Of a stretch of 64,000 bases of DNA, positions 1 to 8,878 are shown piece after piece (within the stretch, counting starts at the first letter, position 1; the number at the start of each line of letters is the position of its first letter). Source of the DNA: Cyanidiococcus yangmingshanensis. Its lineage: Eukaryota; Rhodophyta; Bangiophyceae; Cyanidiales; Cyanidiaceae. Under the pieces are notes generated by a model that was not told where the DNA came from, did not search any database, and saw only the letters and a program-made list of their open reading frames with translations. Where the stretch lies: NCBI GenBank assembly GCA_013995675.1, contig VWRR01000007.1, forward strand, positions 598,212-662,211, written 5' to 3'. The translations under genes were made by a program, and so were the position numbers.

Positions 1-66
1 ACCGACGGATCATGCTCCACATGCACTGTTCGTAGCGGCAGCGTCTGCAGACGGCGTTCTAAACGG

Positions 67-929
67 TCAAGAAGAATGCGTGTTTGGGTCGAGCGCACAT
101 GCACACTTCGCGACCACGGAAGCGCCCGCCGAAAAAAAGGAGCCATGCTCGGCAAAGGCTTCTTTGGTGAGGATGTTCTCGCCGCTGACAGTATTCCCGT
201 GGATGGGCGTGCCGGCACGACTATCGTCGGCAGCAGCTGCTGCAAGCGCTCCGAGTTTGGTCCAGGTCTGTAACGGACCATTGGGGGCGCTCTTCTCTGC
301 GCACCAGGCCAGAGGGTCCTTTGGGTGACCCTCCGAAGGCTCTCGGCCCAGTCACTCTCGAGAATTCGATTCTGGACAAAACGTACTAGGTTTGCCGCGA
401 AGCCTCGACGCGGCTTGCTCGACATGGAGCAGCGCACTCTCCGCGTCGCTGTCTTCGTTCGCTGCCGTTTCGAGTGACCATGTGCTTGCAGTGAGGCTCT
501 CAGCAACTCGCCAGAGTAAACGAGGACGCGGCGCGCTCCCCTGTCCCTCCCGCGTTGTTGCTCCGGCCCACTCGGGCTGCACTGTCGGCGCCACCGTCTA
601 CAGGGACGCACAAACACTCCAGCCGCACTAGCCCCAGGTACCGAAACGAAAAGGGTTTCCAAAGACGCTTCAACGTTCGCCCGAATGGCCTCGTTCAGCG
701 GCCTCTCGAGCGGCAGCTCGTCAAGCGAGGCGCAGTTCACGGTTGCCGGGAACGGGAGTGACCGTTTTCGTTCCCAAGAGCGCAACATGCCGGCCCCAGT
801 GCTGACCCTTGGACCAATAGTCCCAGTGAAACGTGTGGAAATAGGGGTCAAAGCGCGCAACCTCAAGCAAAGAACGTGACCAGCCACAGGGCAAAAGCCC
901 TGAACCGTCGCAGATGCGAATAACGAGTC
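67..929 (-). pseudogene. frame-broken unknown gene candidate
   Basis: No family is recognised. On the minus strand, protein-like sequence appears in pieces. One frame is open from 929 to the window edge, with its first ATG at 788, and reads plausibly to about 600 (a segment beginning SLDELPLERP). A different frame looks better from about 594 down, containing SLETAANEDSDAESALL, then a TGA at 354-352. That frame resumes with a well-balanced stretch (AGTPIHGNTVSGENILTKEA) ending at a TGA at 69-67. A gene with several indels, a decayed gene, or GC-rich noncoding DNA would all look like this. The call rests on amino-acid composition only, so confidence is low. Confidence 0.22.
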
Positions 930-1442
930 TTACGATAACGCGACCTTGAGCGCTCAATCTCGCGCGCTGCAGCGGCCGCAGCAACACGGCCGGGCGCCGT
1001 AAAATCCGGCGTGTGCCTGCGCGAGACGGCGCCCGCGAGTTGCTTGATGGATACTCAGGAGGGTTCGTGGAACCTTTGCCTTTGGAACTGCGGTAGCTCT
1101 CTTGTTGGACTGCCATACCAAAAGTAGTATGGTTGGTGAGTCTTGAACAGGTCGAGGTATGCGTCAGCTCGCATTCAAGGGGGCGTTTGCTTCCAGTGCT
1201 CTTGAACGATCTTCGGAGGCGTCGTTCGGGAGCTCGCTCCGCAGAGACACTACTGAGCGACAAGGAGGTGTAAAGTGCGCCGCAGACGGACTCGCATTGC
1301 TGTCGCTTCTGTCGCGGCTTTATTGGTTTTGATTCTTTTGCAGACAAGTTCCGTTGCTCCGGACTCAAGACCAGGGGACAGGTGATCGACAGAGCGCGGA
1401 GAGGTTCTTGTCCCTTCTCGTCTGGTCGATAACCGTGACACT
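930..1442. other. intergenic, upstream of NAA30
   Basis: About 0.5 kb with no gene that can be supported. A minus-strand open frame runs through it (1368 to 721) and contains one protein-like patch (RFDPYFHTFHWDYWSKG) near 800-860, which may belong to the broken candidate to the left. Otherwise nothing is seen. Confidence 0.4.
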
Positions 1443-2006
1443 ATGACCGATACAATAACTGAGGATGACGTTGAAATCGTTCCTTTTGGTGAGGAGCAGC
1501 TGCACTTGCCTCTGGTGAAACAACTGATCGACAGTTTACTAAGTGAACCGTATTCCACGTTTACTTATCGGTACTTTTTGCGTCAGTGGCGCGACCTGTG
1601 TTTTTTGGCCTTTCGAAAACGTCGAGAAGCGGACGCCAATTCCCCGCCGGTTGCGGACGATCTCTTTGGTTGCATTATATGTAAAGCAGAGGTGCATAAG
1701 CAGACTTTTCGAGGGTATATTGCCATGATTGCGGTGGACAAGGCTCACCGCCGACGTGGTCTAGGCACCCGTCTCGTTCAGCGGGCACTGCAAGCCATGC
1801 AGGCCCGCGGTTGTGAGGAGGTCGTCCTCGAAACTGAAGCATGCAATGAGGCAGCCCTGCGAATGTATGAAAAGCTGGGTTTTCTTCGGGACAAGCGCCT
1901 TGAGCGATACTATTTGAACGGCTCGGACGCTTTTCGGCTTCGTCTCCGATTTCGACACCTAGGTGGCCGTTCGAAAGATACCGATCAAGACCGAGTTGCA
2001 TCGTGA
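1443..2006 (+). CDS. NAA30: NatC catalytic subunit, Naa30/Mak3-like N-alpha-acetyltransferase
   Basis: This is a 187-residue GNAT-fold acetyltransferase that would transfer acetyl from acetyl-CoA to the N-terminal Met of nascent proteins with a hydrophobic second residue, as part of ribosome-bound NatC. The N-terminal half has the family signature around LLSEPYSTFTYRYFL. It is followed by FRGYIAMIAVDKAHRRRGLG, whose R-R-x-G-L-G is the acetyl-CoA pyrophosphate loop. Then come the VVLETEACNEAALRMYEKLGF strand and helix and a final YYLNGSDAFRLRL strand typical of Mak3/Naa30. The length matches yeast Mak3. The start is the first ATG of the frame. The gene stands alone, with the U6-like sequence and MLH3 downstream on the same strand. 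The family assignment is secure. Confidence 0.9.
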   Translation: MTDTITEDDVEIVPFGEEQLHLPLVKQLIDSLLSEPYSTFTYRYFLRQWRDLCFLAFRKRREADANSPPVADDLFGCIICKAEVHKQTFRGYIAMIAVDKAHRRRGLGTRLVQRALQAMQARGCEEVVLETEACNEAALRMYEKLGFLRDKRLERYYLNGSDAFRLRLRFRHLGGRSKDTDQDRVAS

Positions 2007-3575
2007 CCGCTTGGGTTTTATCAGCAGCTTGCGAATGGATGGGGTGCATCGCTCGAAGCTAGTCCGGAAGAGTCGGAGCTCGACTTGAATCAAGCCTCGA
2101 GGCATAGTGCGAGGCTTCCCCAGACGGCTGGCTCATCAGGGTGGAGGCGCTTACTGAGCTCGGAACATGCGAACGGTTTCGGATCCTGATTCGAAAGGTT
2201 GAGATGGCGTCCCACCGAGGCGGTGGCTCGCTCCGTCTGGGTTCATACCCTTTTTTCGCAACGAAAAGTTCAACACGTCTGATTTATATCAGCTTTGGAT
2301 AAAAGACTCTATGCCCATCGTCTGCGGCTCATGAGATGCGCATTCGATCAGAGCGCCGGACCTGCGGGCTATCGACCTGGGCTTGTGCGCACTGAACGTT
2401 GGAGCATTCGCTGTGAAGCATTCTATATCTTCCACATTACATACAGACGTAGGTGACAAATGCCATACTGTGTTTGCATGGCCCCGGTTGAGGATGACAC
2501 TTCAGCAGGCTCTCCGATGAACACCGCATCTCTCAGCCGGTCATGCCCGGATGAACATGAGATAGGTAGACTGCCATGGCTCGCCGGGCCAAAAGCGATC
2601 GGCTTGGCTGTTTTTGATCGTTGGTATCACCAACCTTGTCGGAACGGGACCTCTCGTCGGAGATGCCACACAGACATGAGGATGCGTTGACCACAAGACC
2701 ATCGAAAACGCTGTCGGAATCTGTCACCTCCTTGCCCTCAAGTCGTGAATCTGAAGTGCGTGCATCTCGAGCTGATCAGCTTCTTCCACAATGGATGTGG
2801 TTCCGCGCTCGAAATAACTTCTACCGGGCTTGTTTTTTTGTTGTTGTCGACTCATGAGAACTACGAGATGACCAGAATCCAAAAGTTTGTCACTGTAACT
2901 TGCACCGAATTCCGAAAGATTTTTCTGGAGGAGGCACACGCGTCTCTGTGCCATAGCTGTTGCAGCTGGCGCGTACCAGTGAATAGAGAAGGGATCGTGG
3001 AAAGCTCCCTCCCCACCTCGGTTGATTGAGAGAATCAGGCCGCTTGAAGATCGTTCACACGGATTCTCCCCTCTAAACACATTCATTCAATCTCCTGCGC
3101 AGCCTCTAGAATGCGAATGAGTCCCTTACAGTTCCACTGGGACTCTTCAGCTCGTATCCAGAAAACGGTGCTCGCCTGCATTGCTTCCTGTTCACATACA
3201 AAGGGATTTACGTCTGGTTACAGGTGTCCTTGTCTGCTCATGTACCCGTGCATGCAATCACCATTTTGGGTTTCGTCTCCCGCGAATGAATTTTACGGTC
3301 CATGCGTCCTCACAGGCGTGCATTCCTGGACACACGACCGGCTACACGTGTTCTCATCTGCTCATGCATTGCCTTCTGCATGCATCGTCCCATGCACGGA
3401 TAGCTCTATGATGCAATCGGCGACATCGATGCGTGAGTGGGTACTAGAGTTTGCATTTGCAGTTGGCGTGTGGTACTGGTATTCACTGGAGGTGCCTTCA
3501 TCCTCCAACCGGCTGCATTCACTGCTTGACAGAAAAAGTCGTCTCAAATCCGGGGGTCTACGCTGTTTTGTTACC
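2007..3575. other. long intergenic with U6-like patch
   Basis: About 1.6 kb between NAA30 and the preferred MLH3 ATG. It contains the U6-like sequence listed separately and a T5 tract at 2611-2615. The open frames here look random. The MLH3 frame is open from 3111, but residues encoded before 3576 resemble no MutL sequence. Confidence 0.5.
2476..2500 (+). ncRNA. U6 snRNA-like core (gene, relic or pseudogene)
   Basis: The stretch has GCATGGCCCC, five bases, then AGGATGACAC. In U6 snRNA the same two ten-base blocks flank a six-base loop and form the internal stem-loop region. This is nearly the most conserved part of U6. The blocks just upstream do not match: the ACAGAGA box is not in its usual place (ATACTGTG stands there, and an ACAGAC lies 24 bases upstream), and the catalytic AGC triad would read TGC. 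A TATA-like CTATATC lies at 2423-2429 and a T5 at 2611. It may be a U6 pseudogene, a diverged U6 or a coincidence. The comparison is with U6 from memory. Confidence 0.33.
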
Positions 3576-5546
3576 ATGAATGAAGGGCAAGCATTCCGCT
3601 TGACCGAGTCAAGTACGCAGCTGTGTGGCGTACCGCAGGTGTCGCTCGTTGAGCTCATCGATCGACTGCTGGCAGATCTGGTCGTCTTCGGTTCGGCGTC
3701 ACAAATCGTGATTCGTTTCGATTTTGATGCGGCTCGACTGGAACTGGCAGCTGATGCGAGTCTGGATATCGCGAACTTTATTGAGCGTCAATGGGAGAAC
3801 TGGCTCCGATCTTTATGTGCTAGCGTGGCCCTCAAAGGCAACACTTTGCTGCTGGAGGAAGTTTTCGATCGTTTCCCCGTGGTCCAGCGGGGAATACGTG
3901 CCCAGGCAGGGCGCGAGGCTTCAGATTTGTTCTCGACGGTTTTTCGACCCTGGGCACTACTGCATCCGGAGGTATCTTGGGACATTTACGTAAGCGGTCA
4001 GGAAACGCTCGGGATTCCGCGGCATCTGCGCTGGAGCGTTCCGAAAGCCGTGTTGGGCACTGAGCCCATCTGGCTCCTGCGCATGCGTCAGGTGCTCGAT
4101 GAATCTACCACTGCTGTTCAGTACGAGGAGCACACATCCGAAGCGACGGCCAGTTCAGCACCATCAACGCCGATCAACAGGCAGTTCAGCTGGAGTTTCG
4201 CACTCGCCCGTGGATTCCATGAACGTCTCTGGGTTTTCGGATGGAATGGTCGGCCCGTAAGTCTCGGCTCACCGGGCTGGGATCTCATGGCACCCATCCG
4301 GCAGTTCAGCGATTCCGTAAGCGGCATTGTCCATGGACGCCTTCCAACGGTGATCTCATCGGAAAACGGACGGCGGCGAACAGATCCATATCTCGTTCCG
4401 AACGAGAATATACACTCGTGCAGCATTCGTGCAGTCGAGTCGCTTTACACTACGCTGCGGGAGACACTCCGTGCTCCTGGGCTTTCAGCTGGCGAAGACT
4501 TTGCTCAGGATACTCTTCCCAAAGAGACCAGGGCGTGTTGGTGTCCGGCCAGACCCAGCTCCTCTACGTCTGGCTACGGTCGTGTTCGGCCTTCTCACCA
4601 GCGCAGAGACCTCTTTGATTGTGTGCTGTCCAGAAAGACTGTTGGTGTAGATGCCCAGTTTGCTCTATGTGAAGCTCTTGGTCGACCGCCTGCTCCACAG
4701 AGTCGTCGTCGTAACCTTGAGGTTGAGTCACCGGGGGAGCGCAGCACGGAAGCGACGCTCGGCCTCGAGCCAAGAAAAAGAGTCTCCACACGCACGCTCG
4801 AGTCCTTGCAGACCGGTTGGGAGAGTGACCTTTTCGGGACGCGGAAGGATTGTTCCGTGCCGATACTACCAGAGTTCAGCGCCCTGTCTCATTGTTTTGC
4901 TGCATCAACAGCGACTACGGAGTTACGGACTCTGGACCTCCAAGAGGCTCGTGTCATCGGTCAATTCGATCGCAAGTTCATTGTGTTTCGAACGCAGAAT
5001 GGGGTTTTCCTTCTAGACCAACACGCAGCTGATGAGCGCGTTCGATTCGAACATCTATCGAGACTCTACCGAGCATCGCTGGGCCATACGGAGCGTTCCC
5101 TGATACCTCCAAACGTTTCCCTGCGAACTCCGCTCAAGGTTAATCTTGGCCCGCGATGCCTCTCCACGTCCATGTACGAACAGTTGCGGCGCTTCGGATG
5201 GTCTTGGGAAGCGTCACCGGCAGGCGCGCTTCTTCGAGGCACGATGATTCTTCGAAGCGTGCCATGCATCCTCGGTCAGCAACCACTCATGGCGGCTGAC
5301 GACCTTCTCGAGTTCATCGACCTGATGCTTGAGACCGACGAGGTCATCACCACGGTCCCTGCAGCAGAGCGTGTTCTTGCGACGCTCGCGTGTCGCTACG
5401 CAATCATGTTTGGTGACCGCTTGGAGCCGGCTGAGTGCGAAGCGCTCTTGCATCGTCTCGCAAAGTGCCAATTGCCATTCCAGTGCGCCCATGGAAGGCC
5501 ATCCGTTGCGGTTCTCGCTTGTCCGACAAACGCGCTGCCAAAGTGA
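3576..5546 (+). CDS. MLH3: MutL homologue, MLH3-like, degenerate ATPase
   Basis: This 656-residue protein is a MutL-family mismatch-repair or meiotic crossover endonuclease subunit. The C-terminal domain is convincing. Residue 481 begins DQHAADERVRFE, the metal-binding DQHA-x2-E-x4-E motif. An ACR-like LACRYAIMFGD follows, and near 637 there is LPFQCAHGRPS, the C-x-H motif in its MLH3 form. The N-terminal half keeps only the fold: an LLADLVVFGSASQI helix, a strand, an F-DRFPVVQR segment and a transducer strand with WNGRPV near 224. Residues expected for ATP binding (E and N of the ELxxNSLDA helix, DxGxG, GFRGEAL, and the Lys after NVHP) are not seen. The frame is open from 3111, but the 155 codons before ATG 3576 look noncoding. 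MLH3 normally pairs with MLH1. Confidence 0.8.
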   Translation: MNEGQAFRLTESSTQLCGVPQVSLVELIDRLLADLVVFGSASQIVIRFDFDAARLELAADASLDIANFIERQWENWLRSLCASVALKGNTLLLEEVFDRFPVVQRGIRAQAGREASDLFSTVFRPWALLHPEVSWDIYVSGQETLGIPRHLRWSVPKAVLGTEPIWLLRMRQVLDESTTAVQYEEHTSEATASSAPSTPINRQFSWSFALARGFHERLWVFGWNGRPVSLGSPGWDLMAPIRQFSDSVSGIVHGRLPTVISSENGRRRTDPYLVPNENIHSCSIRAVESLYTTLRETLRAPGLSAGEDFAQDTLPKETRACWCPARPSSSTSGYGRVRPSHQRRDLFDCVLSRKTVGVDAQFALCEALGRPPAPQSRRRNLEVESPGERSTEATLGLEPRKRVSTRTLESLQTGWESDLFGTRKDCSVPILPEFSALSHCFAASTATTELRTLDLQEARVIGQFDRKFIVFRTQNGVFLLDQHAADERVRFEHLSRLYRASLGHTERSLIPPNVSLRTPLKVNLGPRCLSTSMYEQLRRFGWSWEASPAGALLRGTMILRSVPCILGQQPLMAADDLLEFIDLMLETDEVITTVPAAERVLATLACRYAIMFGDRLEPAECEALLHRLAKCQLPFQCAHGRPSVAVLACPTNALPK

Positions 5547-5924
5547 CCCCAGACACCATTCGACTCAATCCAAGTCCGTGTTCCATCGAAACGCAGCTGC
5601 CTCACGGCAGACCAAACTCTCATGATACCTATCTTTTCTTCAAAAACACGGACGTGCGCATTTGAGAGACGCATCCTTCATGCACGAGAGCGCTCGATCA
5701 GTCCATAAAACCCCGGCAACATGCTGAGTTTGTGGCTCCCATCTGGAACTATTGCAGGGGCTGGGCGTTGTCTGCTCCTTCGCTTACAAGTTTGTTGCAG
5801 CGCTTGGTATACATCCATCGAGCAAAATGCAGGCCGTAAACGACGCCTCTGCACGGATGCGGTCTAAGACGGAGCCATGCTTAGGCATGACTCTCGATCG
5901 ATGCCTCTGTAGCCTACATTTCGA
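5547..5924. other. intergenic between convergent MLH3 and guanylate kinase
   Basis: 378 bases between two convergent stops. No gene, RNA or repeat is seen. Confidence 0.5.
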
Positions 5925-6693
5925 TCAGCGTTGGCCGTGCAATAGCGCCAGCACGACTCGGCGAAGTTTGCCGTAGGCAACTTCAAAGTCTTCGTTCACG
6001 ATTCGTATGTCGAAGTTGGGCGAGCGGTCTGCACGTTGCATCTCCTGACGAGCAGCAGCCAGACGTCGAGCCAGCTCTGTTGGGCTTTCTGTCTCTCGTT
6101 CGCGAAGTCGACGCTCGAGTTCATGCAGCGAAGGTGGCGCTATCCAGATGAAGAAGGCATCTAGGCTTTGACTGGACATCATCGTATCGACACCTTGCAA
6201 ATCCAGACTCAGAAGGCATATCCGGGGAGGCGACGCCTGGGTCACAGCCCGGACGGCAGTCAAAGGTTGTGCCATAGTAGTTTCCATAGACAGAGGCATA
6301 TTCGATGAATTTTCCTGCTTCGACATCAGCAAGAAACTTTTCTTTCGAAACAAAATGATAGGAGATCCCATCGATCTCTCCAGAGCGGGGAGCTCGCGTT
6401 GTCGTCGATACGGAATAGCCGAGATGGGTCGGAAATTCCGCCAACAGTCGAGCAATGAGCGTTGATTTGCCGACTCCTGACGGGCCTGTTACGACAATGG
6501 CCTCGACCGGTGGCGGCACCCTAGATAGGTCAGGTAGGTTCCTCGCGAATCGCACTTGACGCTTCAAGAGGGCTTCTGAACTACCACTACGCTCGACACT
6601 CGCAGCAGCCGATGTGTCTCGGTCATCCAATCGTTGTCGGGCAGAGTCTACGAATTCGCGTATCGACTGCGTACCAAAGCGGGATTTTGTAAG
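5925..6693 (-). CDS. GUK1: guanylate kinase, frameshifted and without ATG
   Basis: Guanylate kinase phosphorylates GMP to GDP with ATP. The P-loop GPSGVGKST, the GMP-binding STTTRAPRSGEIDGISYHFV and the YGNYYGT motif are in one frame. The sequence then continues in another frame as TAVRAV...ICLLSLDLQGV and the C-terminal FDIRIVNEDFEVAY helix. Dropping one base next to the run at 6261-6264 restores a normal kinase, so this is a one-base insertion by sequence error, real mutation or recoding. The first frame is open back to a TGA at 6696-6694 and has no ATG before the P-loop. It overlaps the end of the CGL160-like gene, which suggests the two may be one fused protein. An acidic and basic linker precedes the kinase. 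Confidence 0.8.
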
Positions 6694-7702
6694 TCAGAAA
6701 GCCCAGAATACAAGCGAACACTTCCCTAGGGGTTAAGGATCCTTTTTGGATCACAAACAGGCCCAAAATCAATAGGAAAGGTAGTGCGTATCGGGCGACA
6801 GGGAAGACGGGAGCTATATGCTGTCGCTCGCCATCCTCGTCCGAAGCGGTTGTCGCGATAGGTTGCTCCGGCGAAAGCGCTGCTGGACGTATGCGATCAA
6901 CGGACCTCTGCAGCAGAGTCAAGTAGAGGACACCAGCAAGGGAGCCGGCAGCGAAGGCGATGGTCTCAACGACTCCGTTTCGCACCGCGTAATATGCTGT
7001 TCCCAGAGCGGATGTCGCCACCGTTCCCTGTATCAGCCATCGCTTGAGTCGTTCATATTCCTGGAGACCCTGATTGCGTTCTACGAGCGACAGCTGCCGG
7101 TTTTGGTCGTCGGCCATCAGAGACGGTAGCGCCGGCAGGTGCCACACCTTGTTCTTCTCGTCGTACTCAGCGTCATTACAAGAGATGACGTCACCGCTCT
7201 CCATCCAGACTGCTTTTCGTTTCGCGCCCTCGACATATGTACTAGTTTGACCTAAACGCTGCAACGGCTGGATATCGACAATAGAACGCGCTGCGGTTTC
7301 ACGGCTCGTCACGTTTTCCACAACGCCTACGCGATGTTCACCTGGCCACTTGCCCGGAAAGAGCACAATGTCACCAACTTTGGGCTCGTATAACTGTTCT
7401 TTATCCAGATCTTCTTTGAGATCACTTGAAGTCTCGTCGCTTTTCAGCACTGTGGCCCGACTTGATCGCTGAGAACGAGTGCGAACAGCCATCGTTGACT
7501 GGGCCTTTTTACCAGTTCGTGGTCGAAGCATCATTCTTCGCACCAAGGAAAACTTCTCCTCCTGATCACATGCAATTTTTCTCTTCATTAATTTGTCTTT
7601 TGAAGCAGATCTAACAGGCAGGAGAGCTCCCACGAATCCAGTGGCGTTCTCACGAGCTTCACCATGCCGGACATCTCTGCTGCCTGTCTCGAGAGCAGCC
7701 AT
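6623..7702 (-). CDS. CGL160: CGL160/Atp1-like plastid ATP synthase assembly factor
   Basis: 359 residues from the ATG at 7702; the frame extends to a TTG at 7735. The N-terminus is rich in Arg, Ser and Ala and could be a plastid transit peptide. A soluble part follows with YEPKVGDIVLFPGKWPGEH, which resembles a small beta-barrel. The C-terminal membrane region has ERLKRWLIQGTVATSALG, then AGSLAGVLYLTLLQRSVDR, then two more hydrophobic segments (ALPFLLILGLFVI and ACILGFLTYKIPLWYAV). That layout and the GVLYL-x-L-x-RSVD motif are those of CGL160, which helps assemble the c-ring of the chloroplast ATP synthase. The stop overlaps the guanylate kinase frame. The natural C-terminus may instead be REFVDSARQRLDD in the kinase frame. 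The domain match is from memory and moderately secure. Confidence 0.6.
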   Translation of the reverse strand: MAALETGSRDVRHGEARENATGFVGALLPVRSASKDKLMKRKIACDQEEKFSLVRRMMLRPRTGKKAQSTMAVRTRSQRSSRATVLKSDETSSDLKEDLDKEQLYEPKVGDIVLFPGKWPGEHRVGVVENVTSRETAARSIVDIQPLQRLGQTSTYVEGAKRKAVWMESGDVISCNDAEYDEKNKVWHLPALPSLMADDQNRQLSLVERNQGLQEYERLKRWLIQGTVATSALGTAYYAVRNGVVETIAFAAGSLAGVLYLTLLQRSVDRIRPAALSPEQPIATTASDEDGERQHIAPVFPVARYALPFLLILGLFVIQKGSLTPREVFACILGFLTYKIPLWYAVDTRIRRLCPTTIG

Positions 7703-8878
7703 CGCTTTGGGACACACATTTCTGACCGGATTCAACCAACCGACTCGATGATTTATTCGATCGACGCATGTCCGTGAAGACTACGAATATACGAAGTAAT
7801 AAGAGCCAGGGTCTCCTACTGTGCTTGCTCGTTCAGCGACCGCAAAACTGTTATCGCGCTTGCCAAGCGACGGGCGACGAAACGGTGACTGCCCTTGGCC
7901 GGCGACTCAAAACGGGTCTGCCGATGCCCTGGACATGTTAGGCGCTGATCGACCATGCTTTGGTGCGAGCGGAGGGCATCCGTCATGACTCGCTCCAAAA
8001 CTCGTCTCTGCGAATAGTCTAGATGAAGTTCAGTTTGATGGGCGGGTATTCAACGAACCTGCAGCGTAGCTTACGATACGAGGCAGTCTTAAACGTGCCG
8101 ACAAGGGGCTGCTTGTAACCACTGGGAGATCGGCTCCGTATCATCCCAGTTTCGAGTTGTCCGAAATCCGGACGGCTGAAGAGTGCTGCATGGATAACCG
8201 GACGTTTCTATGAGAAAAATGAAGGTCCTTTTTGGTGGACATATAAGGATTGAAGGCAAACCAAATGCTGTAGAGGGGAGTTTATGACATTTCGACGCAG
8301 TGCCACTTTCTTTTCTTGCGAGACCAAGAGCGCTGGTAACGAGTTGTTGCTCGCTACTGGTCAGCTCTCCGATACGTCAAAAAACGGCTTGCACAGGTTT
8401 GAGTGGCTTTGACCAGTTATGAAAAAATCGGCACTGTTGCAAGATAGAGATCGGCTGAGGTGGTCGAGGTATATTGGGTGCTCTTGCAGCTCATTTGATG
8501 ACTCAAGCGACGACTCTACAAAACCGCTCGTGCATACATGGACGCAATGAGGATCGACTATTTTTATGATACACGAATGGAGTCTGCCATGGAGAACCTA
8601 GAGGACTTGCGGTCGCTGTCGCGGATCCTTTGCTCATCGGAGAAACCTGTACAAACACGTTTCATTCTTGAGATGTGAGCTACCGAGAGAAAGAAGCTTG
8701 TCTGCGCATCGCGGCACTATATCTCGCATGTTCTGCAACGAAGCTTGTTTGATTTTTGCACGAGAAAGGATGCCTATTCATCCGTGTATAGACTGGGCAT
8801 CCTCTGGTGCGAATCGACCACGGACAGATACCATCTCTCGACCGAACATGACAAGCTTCTTATACTGCACCAATCCTG
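7703..8878. other. intergenic
   Basis: About 1.2 kb between two minus-strand genes. Short open frames on both strands have no recognisable composition. Nothing else is seen. Confidence 0.5.

Noticed and set aside
3111-3575. N-terminal extension of the MLH3 frame
   Set aside because: The 155 codons are Cys/His/Ser-rich and resemble no MutL sequence; the ATG at 3576 precedes the first family-like residues.
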